Shown piece by piece: positions 18,286 to 27,365 of a stretch of DNA of 64,000 bases. The translations under genes and the position numbers were made by a program. The stretch spans positions 1-64,000 of the forward strand of contig JAIRRJ010000002.1 in NCBI GenBank assembly GCA_031256035.1. Direction: 5' to 3'. The stretch is from Treponema sp. (GTDB lineage: Bacteria > Spirochaetota > Spirochaetia > Treponematales > Breznakiellaceae). Each line of letters begins with the position of its first letter. Position 1 is the first letter of the stretch. The notes under the pieces are model-generated. The model was given only the letters and a program-made list of their open reading frames with translations, ran no database searches and was not told the origin of the DNA.

Positions 18286-19812
18286 ATGATTGATAAAAAA
18301 CAAAAGGATGAAGAATTAAACAAATTAACACCCAGAGAGATCGTAGCGGAGCTTGATAAGTATATCGTCGGTCAGAAAAAGGCAAAACGTGCGGTGGCGG
18401 TAGCTTTACGCAATCGTATAAGGCGGCTCAAACTAGAACCGGAGTTACGCGATGATATTGCCCCGAAAAACATTTTGATGATCGGCCCCACCGGTGTCGG
18501 AAAGACGGAGATCGCAAGGCGGCTTGCCAAACTTGCCGGCTCTCCGTTTATCAAGGTGGAGGCGACAAAGTATACCGAAGTCGGGTATGTCGGCAGGGAT
18601 GTTGAATCCATGGTTCGCGATCTTATGGCTGCCGGTTTTCAGATGGTAAAGCAGGAAATGCAGGAAGCCGTTACACAGGAAGCGGAAAAGCGCGCAGAAG
18701 AGGCCCTGCTTGATCTGCTCCTTCCGGCAAATAAAAGACACCATGATCCCAAGCCAGGTCCCGGCGTTGTCGCGCGGCCTATGGGCGCTTTTTCATTCAG
18801 CCCGGAAAATTCAAACGGAGGCATCATTGCGACAACGGTACAGCTTGGTATACCTATTATGAAAAAACCTGCGGGCGAGGAACAGGAAACCGTTCAGGTC
18901 GAGGAAAAAAACGAAGAGGAAGATGAAAAGTTCAAGGCCACCAGAGAAAAATTGCGCAGTATGCTTCATGAGGGAAAACTTGACTCCAGAACTGTCGAGC
19001 TTACTGTAAACCAAAATCCCCAATTCCCCACAGTTGAAATGATGGGCGGGAGCATGGAAGACCTTGAAGCGAGTCTTTCCGGTATAGCCGGTTTATTCGG
19101 CGGCGGTCAAAAGAAAAAAGTTGTTACTGTTCCGCGTGCAATGGAAATCTTAAAGGCGCAGGAAGCTGAAAAGCTGGTAGACCGCGACCGTGTAAGCGAT
19201 GAAGCAAGGCAGCGCGTGGAAGAAACAGGCATAATTTTTATAGACGAAATCGACAAAATTGCCGTGAAAGGCGAGCGGGGAGGGGGGCCCGATGTTTCTC
19301 GTGAAGGAGTGCAACGCGACATTCTTCCCATTGTCGAAGGCGCAACGGTAAACACAAAATGGGGGCCGGTAAATACCGATCATATCCTCTTTATCGCGGC
19401 AGGCGCGTTCAATGTAAGCAAGCCTTCGGATTTAATCCCCGAATTACAGGGGCGTTTCCCTCTGCGGGTAGAACTTGATTCCCTCGGAAAGGACGATTTC
19501 CTGCGAATCCTCACAGAGCCGAAAAATGCCCTTACAAGGCAGTACGTCGAACTGCTTGCCACTGAGGATGTAAAAATTGATTTTACGCCGGAAGCCATTG
19601 AACACCTTGCGGCTCTTGCTGCGGAGGTCAATTCAAAGCTGGAAAATATAGGCGCGCGCCGCCTTCACACCGTCATGGAGGCCCTTCTGGAGGAACTTTC
19701 ATTTGAAGCGTCCGATATTTCCCCGGCGAATATCTCCATTACCGTGGATTATGTAAATCAAAAACTGGCGGATATAGTCAAGGATCAGGATTTGGGGCGC
19801 TATATTTTGTAA
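18286..19812 (+). CDS. hslU: HslUV ATPase subunit HslU
   Basis: HslU is the AAA+ unfoldase that feeds HslV. The 508-aa protein has LTPREIVAELDKYIVGQ, Walker A GPTGVGKTEIARRLAK (about residues 66-81), the pore loop TKYTEVGYVGRDVE, Walker B GIIFIDEIDKIA, the sensor region with ELQGRFPLRVEL, and the conserved C-terminal LGRYIL that inserts into HslV. It is longer than the usual 440-470 aa because the I domain (about residues 110-310) is expanded with acidic and glycine-rich stretches. Confidence 0.96.
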   Translation: MIDKKQKDEELNKLTPREIVAELDKYIVGQKKAKRAVAVALRNRIRRLKLEPELRDDIAPKNILMIGPTGVGKTEIARRLAKLAGSPFIKVEATKYTEVGYVGRDVESMVRDLMAAGFQMVKQEMQEAVTQEAEKRAEEALLDLLLPANKRHHDPKPGPGVVARPMGAFSFSPENSNGGIIATTVQLGIPIMKKPAGEEQETVQVEEKNEEEDEKFKATREKLRSMLHEGKLDSRTVELTVNQNPQFPTVEMMGGSMEDLEASLSGIAGLFGGGQKKKVVTVPRAMEILKAQEAEKLVDRDRVSDEARQRVEETGIIFIDEIDKIAVKGERGGGPDVSREGVQRDILPIVEGATVNTKWGPVNTDHILFIAAGAFNVSKPSDLIPELQGRFPLRVELDSLGKDDFLRILTEPKNALTRQYVELLATEDVKIDFTPEAIEHLAALAAEVNSKLENIGARRLHTVMEALLEELSFEASDISPANISITVDYVNQKLADIVKDQDLGRYIL

Positions 19813-19858
19813 AGGGTTAACTGAATTTAGCCGATGTTAGAATGGGAGGAAGTCTTTT

Positions 19859-20272
19859 ATGAATAATTTTGCCAAAACTGTGGATTTACTGCACCGCGCA
19901 ATGGATGCCGGGGTGGTTCGCCGGAAGGTTATAGCCAACAATATGGCGAATTCCGGCGTTCCCAACTTCAAACGGAGCATGGTAAATTTTGAAAGCGAGC
20001 TAAAACGGGCGCTGGAAACGGAAAAACAAAAACCGGCTCTGGAACTGAACCTAACCCACCCCAAACACATACCCAACTTTAAGGAAAGGGACTACCGGGA
20101 CGTGCAGATTCGCCGCGTGCTGGACTATACCAGCGCCTATAACAACAACGGAAACAACGTCGATCCGGAACAGGAATTCATGACAGCCCTGCAAAACCAG
20201 ATGAGTTACACCCTTCTTGCTCAGGCGGCTTCGTTTGAATTCAGCCAGGTAAATCAGGTGTTAAGGAATTAA
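19859..20272 (+). CDS. flgB: Flagellar basal-body rod protein FlgB
   Basis: FlgB builds the proximal rod of the periplasmic flagellum. The 137-aa protein has the rod-family N-terminal motif ANNMANSGVPNFKRSMVNFE and C-terminal coiled-coil residues. A GGGAGGAAG ribosome-binding site stands before the ATG. It starts the flagellar block after a 46-base gap from hslU, in the spirochaete order flgB-flgC-fliE-fliF-fliG-fliH-fliI-fliJ. Confidence 0.95.
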   Translation: MNNFAKTVDLLHRAMDAGVVRRKVIANNMANSGVPNFKRSMVNFESELKRALETEKQKPALELNLTHPKHIPNFKERDYRDVQIRRVLDYTSAYNNNGNNVDPEQEFMTALQNQMSYTLLAQAASFEFSQVNQVLRN

Positions 20273-20284
20273 TGAGGAGTAAGC

Positions 20285-20350
20285 ATGAAACTGCGTTTCA
20301 TGTTCGATAAAAACGTGCGGCTATATAGCCGCACTATATTGGAGTTATGA
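20285..20350 (+). CDS. Mini-ORF between flgB and flgC (21 aa)
   Basis: An ORF with a good ribosome-binding site (GAGGAG, about six bases before ATG) encodes 21 residues beginning MKLRFMFDKNVRLYSRTI and stops inside the flgC ribosome-binding region. Its DNA holds two dyads: ATGAAAC/GTTTCAT (20285-20301) and the 20-bp palindrome 20315-20334. A similar peptide is encoded between fliF and fliG. It may serve translational coupling or mark a repeat; expression is not shown. Confidence 0.4.
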   Translation: MKLRFMFDKNVRLYSRTILEL

Positions 20351-20352
20351 CT

Positions 20353-20814
20353 ATGAGTATATTTAGTTCGATTAACATAGCGGCTTCCGGTCTTTCCGCC
20401 GAGCGGGTCAGGTTGGACGTAATTGCAGATAACATGTCGAATGTTAATACAACCCGTACAAACGAAGGCGGCCCCTTCAGGCGCAGCCGCGTTGTGATGA
20501 GGCCAAGGGTGGATAGCCCGTATTGGAGATCACCCTTCCTTCCGCAGTCAATGGACAACGGAATTGGCAATGGAGTGCGGGTAGCTGAAATTCAAAAGGA
20601 CTTTGCCACGGAAAATCCTCTGCGCTGGGACCCGACGCATGAGGATGCGATCAAGTCCGGGCCGAGGCAGGGTTATGTGGAACTTCCGAATGTGGATATT
20701 GTTACCGAGATGGTGGATATGATCTCCGCTTCCCGGTCTTATGAGGCGAATGCTTCAATAATTGAAGGTTCAAAGGCAATGTTTCAGCGCGCCTTGGACA
20801 TAGGCGGAAGATAG
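20353..20814 (+). CDS. flgC: Flagellar basal-body rod protein FlgC
   Basis: FlgC is the second proximal rod protein. The 153-aa product has SSINIAASGLSAERVRLDVIADNMSNVNTTRT at the N-terminus and VDIVTEMVDMISASRSYEAN at the C-terminus, both diagnostic. I prefer ATG 20353 over ATG 20347 because GGAG at 20341-20344 is eight bases from the former and only two from the latter. Confidence 0.95.
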   Translation: MSIFSSINIAASGLSAERVRLDVIADNMSNVNTTRTNEGGPFRRSRVVMRPRVDSPYWRSPFLPQSMDNGIGNGVRVAEIQKDFATENPLRWDPTHEDAIKSGPRQGYVELPNVDIVTEMVDMISASRSYEANASIIEGSKAMFQRALDIGGR

Positions 20815-20846
20815 TGTCTGTATGAACAGACTAAATGGGAGGGGGA

Positions 20847-21242
20847 ATGAAAATATTTAATAACGAGGCGTTTGTAAGCGCGGCAGCCGCAAAGAATTAT
20901 GCGACAACCATGCTCCGCACTCATTCAAGGCACATGGGGCCGATTGACAGCCCTTATGCCGGCAGCGGAAAAAACATACTGGCGCTTGAAAAAAAAATCG
21001 GAGCCGAGGGAATCACAAGAGCCGGTACTTTTGAACATGCGATGTTGCAGGCGCTGGACAAAGTATCCGGCGCGCATCAGTTTGCAAGCGTTCTTGAAAA
21101 AGAGGCAATCATCAATCCTGATTCGGTTGACATTCATGACATTACAATCGCGCAGGCGGAATCAAGCATGGCGCTTGGCATTACGCGAAATGTCCTCAGC
21201 AGGCTCGTGCAGGGCTGGAGAGATTTGATCAATACAAGATAA
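20847..21242 (+). CDS. fliE: Flagellar hook-basal body protein FliE
   Basis: FliE joins the MS ring to the rod. The 131-aa protein ends with the conserved pattern DIHDITIAQAESSMALGITRNVLSRLVQGWRDL. The ATG at 20847 follows GGGAGGGGG. It is somewhat longer than enterobacterial FliE (about 104 aa) because of an extended N-terminus, usual in spirochaetes. Confidence 0.92.
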   Translation: MKIFNNEAFVSAAAAKNYATTMLRTHSRHMGPIDSPYAGSGKNILALEKKIGAEGITRAGTFEHAMLQALDKVSGAHQFASVLEKEAIINPDSVDIHDITIAQAESSMALGITRNVLSRLVQGWRDLINTR

Positions 21243-21271
21243 AAGGTTAAATATAATATTCGGGAGGGAAT

Positions 21272-22978
21272 ATGAACGAGTTTTTAAAAAAAGCGTTTGT
21301 CAGAGTGGGTACTCTTTGGGCGGGGCTTTCAATGGCTCGGCGGGGTATTTTTGCCCTGATTGTTGTTCTTGTAATCGGCGGAGTTGTCGCGCTTTTCAGA
21401 ATTTCAGCAAATCCTTCGCTGGTTTCTGTTATTGACGCTCCGATCAAGGACGAAAATGCTCTTGACAGGATAGTGTTCAGGCTCAATGAAGAAGGTGTAA
21501 GAGTAACCGTTACAGCTAACGGGCTGGTGCAGGTAGCCGATGAATCTACCGCCCGGCGGATGAGGTCAATACTTATCCGTGAAGACCTTATCCCGTCAGG
21601 AGTTGATCCCTGGCAGATATTCGATAAAGACCGCTGGACAATCACTGACTTTGAGCGGAATGTCAATTTCCGCCGGGCGCAGACCCAGATGATTGTAAAC
21701 CACCTCAAAGCAATTGACGATGTGGACGATGCCAGCGTAGTTATTGAATGGCCGAAAGAAAGACTCTTCTGGGATGACCAGAACCCTGTAACTGCCAGCG
21801 TAATCATTACTCCGAAGCCGGGAAGCGACATTACCCAAAACAGGAAAAAGATAGAAGGTATTCAAAAACTCCTTCAATTTGCTATTGAAGGCTTAAAAGA
21901 AGAACATATAACAATCACCGCAAAGAACGGCATCAGGCTTAACGATTTTGCGAATATGATGGCGTATGACAAACTCGAACTCACAATAAAGGAAAACAAG
22001 CATATACGGGAAATGGAAATGGACTACCGCAAGGTAATCCTTTCATTCCTTCAGGCGACTTTTTCAGCTAACCGTGTAAAAGACCTTAACATCAAGATAG
22101 ACAAGGATATGTCGAAAAAGACAATCGAAACAAAGGAAAGTTTTCCTGTCATGATAAAAATACAGACGCCCGGACTTCCTTATGACGATTCTATCAGACG
22201 GGAATCCATCCTTGTTTCAGAAACCGTTTCAGAAACCAAATGGGAAGGAACGGGCTACAATCCCGAAGGACCTGCCGGAGTTGAAGGGCAGACACCTCCC
22301 GCCTTCAAGGATATGTCCAATCTCTACGGAAGAATGACTCAGACTACAAGAACCCACAACGAAGAGATAAACCAGCGGCAGATACAGGAAGAAAAAAGCC
22401 CTCAAATTGATCGCGTAACTGTCTCCGTAAACATAGACGGAAAATGGAAGTGGAAATACGATGAAAAGGGCAATCCTGTGATTTTGCAGGACGGTACGAT
22501 AGAGCGGGAATACATACCTGTTCCGCCGGAAGACCTTCGCAAGGCCGAGGCTTTAATCCGCGACTCCATAGGTTACAATGCCGCAAGGGGAGATTCTGTT
22601 ACCGTGCAGAATATTCCCTTTGACCGGACGGAAGAATTCAAACTTGAGGACGCTGCGTATTTCAGAAAGAAACAGATGCAGACAACTATCATTGTATTTT
22701 TGTCCGGTTTGACATTGCTGCTTGTAGGCTTTATAGTATTCAGAACGGTCTCCCGCGAGATGGAGAGGAGAAGGCGGCTTGCCGAAGAAGAACGGGCGCG
22801 GCGTGAACAGATGCTGCGTGAGAGCGCAATGGCAGAAGCTGAACAGGAAGGAATGGACGTATCCATTTCACTGGAAGAGCGGACAAGGATGGAGCTGATG
22901 GAGAATGCAATCAACATGGCAAAAGAACATCCTGAAGACGCGGCACAGCTTATCAGAACATGGCTGTTGGAGGAATAG
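21272..22978 (+). CDS. fliF: Flagellar MS-ring protein FliF
   Basis: FliF forms the MS ring in the inner membrane. The 568-aa protein has an N-terminal membrane segment (about residues 25-46), ring-building motifs with LVQVADESTARRMRSILI and FERNVNFRRAQTQMI, a second membrane segment (about 470-490) and a cytoplasmic C-terminal tail (MELMENAINMAKEHPEDAAQLIRTWLLEE) that binds FliG. Confidence 0.96.
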   Translation: MNEFLKKAFVRVGTLWAGLSMARRGIFALIVVLVIGGVVALFRISANPSLVSVIDAPIKDENALDRIVFRLNEEGVRVTVTANGLVQVADESTARRMRSILIREDLIPSGVDPWQIFDKDRWTITDFERNVNFRRAQTQMIVNHLKAIDDVDDASVVIEWPKERLFWDDQNPVTASVIITPKPGSDITQNRKKIEGIQKLLQFAIEGLKEEHITITAKNGIRLNDFANMMAYDKLELTIKENKHIREMEMDYRKVILSFLQATFSANRVKDLNIKIDKDMSKKTIETKESFPVMIKIQTPGLPYDDSIRRESILVSETVSETKWEGTGYNPEGPAGVEGQTPPAFKDMSNLYGRMTQTTRTHNEEINQRQIQEEKSPQIDRVTVSVNIDGKWKWKYDEKGNPVILQDGTIEREYIPVPPEDLRKAEALIRDSIGYNAARGDSVTVQNIPFDRTEEFKLEDAAYFRKKQMQTTIIVFLSGLTLLLVGFIVFRTVSREMERRRRLAEEERARREQMLRESAMAEAEQEGMDVSISLEERTRMELMENAINMAKEHPEDAAQLIRTWLLEE

Positions 22979-22980
22979 TC

Positions 22981-23052
22981 ATGAATGTTTGTTTCATTTT
23001 TGATTTGATTGTCCGGTTTTGTCGAACCATTGGTTCGGGCCGGGCAATATAG
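22981..23052 (+). CDS. Mini-ORF between fliF and fliG (23 aa)
   Basis: Directly behind fliF, GGAGGAA precedes an ATG that opens 23 codons beginning MNVCFIFDLIVRFCRTIG and ending TAG just before the fliG ribosome-binding site. The peptide shares the pattern F-x-F-D-x-x-V-R-[LF]...R-T-I with the mini-ORF between flgB and flgC. The arrangement (strong ribosome-binding site, short frame, stop at the next gene) is also the same. Whether a peptide is made is unknown. Confidence 0.4.
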   Translation: MNVCFIFDLIVRFCRTIGSGRAI

Positions 23053-23061
23053 GGGGAAAAA

Positions 23062-24120
23062 ATGGCAAAGGCAGCATTACAACCGGGCGCGGCGGCAGGC
23101 GGCTCAAAGAAAAAGGGCCAGAAAGAATATACCGGGCGCCAAAAGGCGGCGATCTTTCTCGTAACCATCGGTTCGGAAATCTCCGCTGAAATATTCAAAT
23201 ATCTGCGTGAAGATGAAATAGAAACTCTCACCTTTGAAATTGCAAGGCTTGAAACAATCGACGCTGAGCAGAAGGACGCCATCCTTCAGGAATTCCAGGA
23301 ACTGATGATGGCGAACCAGTTTATATCAACGGGCGGCATCGACTATGCAAGGGAGCTTCTGGAAAAATCACTTGGAAGCCAGAAGGCTATCGACATAATC
23401 AACCGCCTCACATCAAGCCTGCAAGTGCGTCCGTTTGACTTTATCCGGCGCACTGATCCCGCGCATCTTTTGAACTTTATCCAGCAGGAACATCCGCAGA
23501 CAATCGCGCTGATCCTCGCGTACCTTGAGCCGAACAAGGCTTCCATTATTCTGCAAAATCTGCCGCATGAGGTGCAAAGCGATGTAGCGCGGCGTATAGC
23601 GACAATGGACAGAACCAGTCCTGAAGTATTGCGCGAAGTTGAAAGGGTACTTGAAAAGAAACTTTCTTCGCTATCCAGTGAAGACTATACAGCAGCCGGC
23701 GGCGTTGAAAGCATCGTTGAAATCTTAAACCTTGTTGACCGCGCATCTGAAAAGCAGATCATCGAGGCTCTCGAAGACGAAGACCCCGAACTTGCGGAAG
23801 AAATCAAGAAGAGAATGTTCGTATTCGAAGACATTGTCATGCTCGACGACCGCGCCATCCAGAAGGTTATGCGCGAAGTGGACTCACAGGAACTTGCGAA
23901 AGCGCTCAAGTCTGTGGATTCGGAAGTGCAGGACAAAATTTTCAAGAATATGAGTAAACGCGCAGCGGGTATGCTCAAGGAAGATATGGAGTATATGGGA
24001 CCTGTACGTCTGAAAGACGTTGAAGAAGCCCAGCAGAAGATCGTCTCCATCATCAGGCACCTTGAGGATACCGGAGAGATCGTTGTCGCCCGCGCGGGTG
24101 AAGACGAACTTGTAGTGTGA
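23062..24120 (+). CDS. fliG: Flagellar motor switch protein FliG
   Basis: FliG forms the rotor part that meets the stators. The 352-aa protein has the N-terminal domain (GRQKAAIFLVTIGSEISAEIFKYL), the middle EHPQTIALILAYLEPNKAS motif (about residues 140-158) and the C-terminal torque helix region FEDIVMLDDRAIQKVMREVDSQELAKAL with charged residues. The length fits. An alanine/glycine-rich N-terminal tail of about 20 residues is extra. Confidence 0.96.
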   Translation: MAKAALQPGAAAGGSKKKGQKEYTGRQKAAIFLVTIGSEISAEIFKYLREDEIETLTFEIARLETIDAEQKDAILQEFQELMMANQFISTGGIDYARELLEKSLGSQKAIDIINRLTSSLQVRPFDFIRRTDPAHLLNFIQQEHPQTIALILAYLEPNKASIILQNLPHEVQSDVARRIATMDRTSPEVLREVERVLEKKLSSLSSEDYTAAGGVESIVEILNLVDRASEKQIIEALEDEDPELAEEIKKRMFVFEDIVMLDDRAIQKVMREVDSQELAKALKSVDSEVQDKIFKNMSKRAAGMLKEDMEYMGPVRLKDVEEAQQKIVSIIRHLEDTGEIVVARAGEDELVV

Positions 24121-24152
24121 GTTTTGGGAGTTTTCTTTGGAAAGCTCCCAAG

Positions 24153-24191
24153 CCGGTGATGTAACAATAAAACAGATTGTTGCATTACCGG
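24153..24191. other. Long inverted repeat between fliG and fliH
   Basis: Arms 24153-24168 and 24176-24191 pair over 16 bases with two wobble-type differences and a seven-base loop, and a smaller dyad (TGGGAG...CTCCCA, 24125-24150) precedes it. There is no T-run, so it is not an ordinary terminator; it may be an mRNA processing or stability element inside the flagellar transcript. Confidence 0.6.
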
Positions 24192-24218
24192 TTGAATTTC
24201 TTTTTTATGAGGTGCTAA

Positions 24219-25343
24219 ATGGCGAAGGCTGTATTCAGACCCGGTGAGCTTACGGTGCTGCCGGACAAGATAGTAATTGACTCTCCCACCTCATATCATG
24301 ATCTTTCTCATTTGTCCGTGAATGAGGAAGAAGATGAAGACAAGGAAGTAATTGAAGAGTATACAGGACCTACGGCGGATGATCTCCGCCGAGAAGCCGA
24401 AGCTTTCAAAATGCGCTGGGAAGATGAAAAAGAAAGAATGATCAACAACGCAAGGACGGAGGCTGAAAATATCATCAAAGACGCGCAGGAAGCCGCGTTT
24501 CAGGAAGTTAAACGAAAGACTGATGAAGCTCAAGTGTTGAAACAAGAGGCGGAAGACGAAGCCGCTCTTATCATCAATGAAGCGAAAATGAAGGCTGGTG
24601 AGGCTGAACGGGAAGTCAGAAAGTCTCTTGAAGCTGAACGCAAAGAAGCGCGTGAGAAGGGAAAGGAAGACGGCAGGGAAGCCGGTTTTGAAGAAGGAAA
24701 GGCCGAAGTTGAACGGCTGATTCAGAGAACACAAGTTGTGCTTGAACGCGCTCAGGATAAGAGGGGCGAAATCCTTGCCGAAGCCGAGCAGGAAATAGTT
24801 GATCTTGTGCTGCTCATCGCGCGAAAAGTTATCAAGGTCATATCCGAAAATCAGCGTAACGTCATTGTCTCCAATGTTGTTCAGGCGCTGCGAAAAGTTA
24901 AAGCAAGGGGAAATGTCATAATCAGAGTCAACATGGCAGACCTTAAACTAGCTACGGAGCGCAAGCAGGATTTTATTCAGATGCTTGAAGGCGCGAAGTC
25001 CATTCAGGTGATAGAAGACGGCGCTGTTGACTCAGGCGGCTGTATAATTGAAACGGACTTCGGCGAAATTGACGCGAGAATATCAAGCCAGCTTGCGGAG
25101 CTTGAAAGCAAGATACTTGAAATCTCTCCGATAAAATCAAAGCTGAGGCCTGAGCCAGCCGCAAATCCGGCGGCAGACCGGGCTGCCTCTTCCGCTCTTA
25201 TGGGCGCTTCGGATGATGTTCCCGCTTCTTCCGGCAAAGACGATGATTTGTCGCCTGCAACTTCCGCAGCCCTGACAGCATCCGCAGCTCTTGCGGCTCT
25301 TGCAGCCTTTAATGCAAAAAAAGCAAAAGGAGCAGAGCAGTAG
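24219..25343 (+). CDS. fliH: Flagellar assembly protein FliH
   Basis: FliH regulates the export ATPase FliI. The 374-aa protein has a long charged coiled coil (about residues 55-200) and the FliH/YscL-type domain (VDLVLLIARKVIKVISENQRNVIVSNVVQALRKV...GGCIIETDFGEIDARISSQL). An alanine/serine-rich C-terminal tail of roughly 80 residues goes beyond the core domain. It precedes fliI. Confidence 0.9.
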   Translation: MAKAVFRPGELTVLPDKIVIDSPTSYHDLSHLSVNEEEDEDKEVIEEYTGPTADDLRREAEAFKMRWEDEKERMINNARTEAENIIKDAQEAAFQEVKRKTDEAQVLKQEAEDEAALIINEAKMKAGEAEREVRKSLEAERKEAREKGKEDGREAGFEEGKAEVERLIQRTQVVLERAQDKRGEILAEAEQEIVDLVLLIARKVIKVISENQRNVIVSNVVQALRKVKARGNVIIRVNMADLKLATERKQDFIQMLEGAKSIQVIEDGAVDSGGCIIETDFGEIDARISSQLAELESKILEISPIKSKLRPEPAANPAADRAASSALMGASDDVPASSGKDDDLSPATSAALTASAALAALAAFNAKKAKGAEQ

Positions 25344-25372
25344 TCAATAGTTCTTGAAGCAGGGAGGGCTTC

Positions 25373-26860
25373 ATGGAAACCGCAGTATTTGAAAAATATC
25401 TTGAGTCCACACAACGCACCGATCCGATCAAATGTGTCGGCAGGGTGTCAAAAGTACAAGGGCTGTTAATCGAAAGCCGCGGCCCGCAGGCGATAATCGG
25501 TGAAATATGCAGAATTGAAGTTCCGAAAGGAAAAGGGTTGATAAAGGCAGAAGTTGTCGGACTTCGTGATGAGATTGTCCAGCTTATGGCATTTGAAGAA
25601 ACAGAAGGCATTGAAGTCGGCAACAGGGTGATCGCTACAGGCTCCCGCCTTGAAGTTCCGGTATCAAAAAAACTTTTAGGCCGCGTTCTTGACGCTCTCG
25701 GTAATCCCATTGACGGCAAGGGGGAAATTGAATCCTCATGCATATATCCCGCCATTGCCAATCCTCCCGATCCGCTTAAGAGAAGGCGGATAACAGAGCG
25801 CATAACAACAGGGGTAAGGGCGATTGACGGACTTCTTGCGGCAGGCAAAGGACAGCGGCTTGGCATTTTCGCCGGTTCAGGAGTAGGCAAATCCACCCTC
25901 CTTGGGATGATTGCGCGTAACACAAGCGCCGATGTCAATGTTGTAGCCCTCATCGGGGAGCGGGGGAGGGAAGTAAACGACTTTATCGAAAACGATCTGG
26001 GACCGGAAGGGCTTAAACGCAGTGTTCTTGTTGTAACCCCATCCAATTCTCCGCCATTGTTAAGGCTGCGCGGAGCTTATGTGGCGACCGCGGTAGCCGA
26101 GTTCTTCCGAGATCAGGGGCTTGATGTGATGCTGTTGTTCGACTCCGTTACGCGGTTTGCACGCGCCCAGAGGGAAATCGGTCTTGCTTCCGGCGAACCA
26201 CAGGCGACCAGGGGATACACTCCGAGCATGTTTGACTCGATGCCCAAGCTGCTTGAACGTTCCGGCACTTCCGACAAGGGCAGCATCACCGGTTTTTACA
26301 CGATACTTGTTGACGGCGATGACATGGACGAACCTGTCGCAGATACCGTCCGAGGTATTTTGGACGGCCACATTGTTCTTTCACGTCGTCTTGCACAGGC
26401 GTATCATTATCCGGCGATAGACGTGCTGCAAAGCATCTCCCGTCTCGCACCTGCTGTCTCCGGCGCCGCTTCAAAAAATGCGGCAGGTGTTATCCGCAGA
26501 AACATGGCGGTCTATGCCGAAGCGGAAGACCTTATCAATGTCGGCGCCTATCATCAGGGATCAAACCCGTCAATCGACGAAGCAATAGCAAAACACGGCC
26601 CCATTGAAGATTTCCTTATTCAGAGCATGGATGAACAGTCCTCTCTTGAAGAGACTCTCTCTGTTATGTCGGAAATAACGGGCATTGATATTCCGCCGGA
26701 TGAAATGAGCGACGGTAATTCAAAACTGACAGCCGGAATGAATGTCCGCCAGAATTTGCGCCGTGAAAAAGAAAAGCAGGAAACCAAAGTTCCCGCACAG
26801 GACGCCGCAATGGCGCTTAACAGCGTAGCGTCTCTTTTTTCTTCGATGCTGGATACATAG
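25373..26860 (+). CDS. fliI: Flagellum-specific export ATPase FliI
   Basis: FliI is the F1-beta-like ATPase of flagellar type III export. The 495-aa protein has Walker A GIFAGSGVGKSTLLGMIARN (about residues 163-182), VVALIGERGREVNDFIE, Walker B LDVMLLFDSVTRFARAQREIG and GEPQATRGYTPSMFDSMPKL. A C-terminal stretch of about 60 residues is extra relative to the usual 440-460 aa. The ATG follows AGGGAGG. Confidence 0.96.
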   Translation: METAVFEKYLESTQRTDPIKCVGRVSKVQGLLIESRGPQAIIGEICRIEVPKGKGLIKAEVVGLRDEIVQLMAFEETEGIEVGNRVIATGSRLEVPVSKKLLGRVLDALGNPIDGKGEIESSCIYPAIANPPDPLKRRRITERITTGVRAIDGLLAAGKGQRLGIFAGSGVGKSTLLGMIARNTSADVNVVALIGERGREVNDFIENDLGPEGLKRSVLVVTPSNSPPLLRLRGAYVATAVAEFFRDQGLDVMLLFDSVTRFARAQREIGLASGEPQATRGYTPSMFDSMPKLLERSGTSDKGSITGFYTILVDGDDMDEPVADTVRGILDGHIVLSRRLAQAYHYPAIDVLQSISRLAPAVSGAASKNAAGVIRRNMAVYAEAEDLINVGAYHQGSNPSIDEAIAKHGPIEDFLIQSMDEQSSLEETLSVMSEITGIDIPPDEMSDGNSKLTAGMNVRQNLRREKEKQETKVPAQDAAMALNSVASLFSSMLDT

Positions 26861-26866
26861 CGGCTC

Positions 26867-27280
26867 ATGAAAAAGTTTAACTTTAGCCTGCAAAAAGTTT
26901 TGCAGCTCCGTAAATACAAGGAAGAAGAGAGCAAGATCGCCCTTGGGCAGGCGATAGGCGTTCTCTCCGCAATTGAAAATGAAATAAAGGAAACCGCAAT
27001 GAAACGCCATCGTGCAACGACAGAACGTTTTGCGGACACCTCCCGGATAATCGAATGGAGCCATTACATCACAAGGCTTGAACAGGAGGCGGAGGCTCTC
27101 ACCGAAAAAGCCGCTCAGGCTGAACTGGTAGTCGAAGAAAAACGCGCCCAGTATCTTGAAGCGTCAAGGGAACTTAAAGCAATGGAAAAACTAAAAGAAA
27201 AAAAGCAGCATGAATACCGCAAAGAAGTTTTTGCTTCTGAAACAGCGGAACGTGATGCAATAGCTGCCGCCAGAAGATAA
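26867..27280 (+). CDS. fliJ: Flagellar export chaperone FliJ
   Basis: The 137-aa protein is almost entirely coiled coil and begins MKKFNFSLQKVLQLRKYKEEESK, the FliJ N-terminal signature. FliJ links FliI to FlhA and escorts export substrates. It closes the flagellar run, six bases after fliI; its ribosome-binding site is weak, which suggests coupling to fliI. Confidence 0.88.
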   Translation: MKKFNFSLQKVLQLRKYKEEESKIALGQAIGVLSAIENEIKETAMKRHRATTERFADTSRIIEWSHYITRLEQEAEALTEKAAQAELVVEEKRAQYLEASRELKAMEKLKEKKQHEYRKEVFASETAERDAIAAARR

Positions 27281-27330
27281 CAATTTGCCACGCAAATGCT
27301 GTAATAAGTTCTCAGGCGGCTGTGTCCGCC

Positions 27331-27359
27331 TTGCCGTTTCCGCATAAATTCGATAAAAT
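27331..27359 (+). promoter_or_regulatory. Promoter giving a leaderless mRNA for the LuxR-type HTH gene
   Basis: TTGCCG (27331-27336), exactly 17 bases, then TAAAAT (27354-27359), then six bases to ATG 27366. No Shine-Dalgarno is present. Transcription should begin at the start codon. The same geometry is seen before the M16 peptidase and the hydrolase at 1437. Confidence 0.6.
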
Positions 27360-27365
27360 CTCCAT

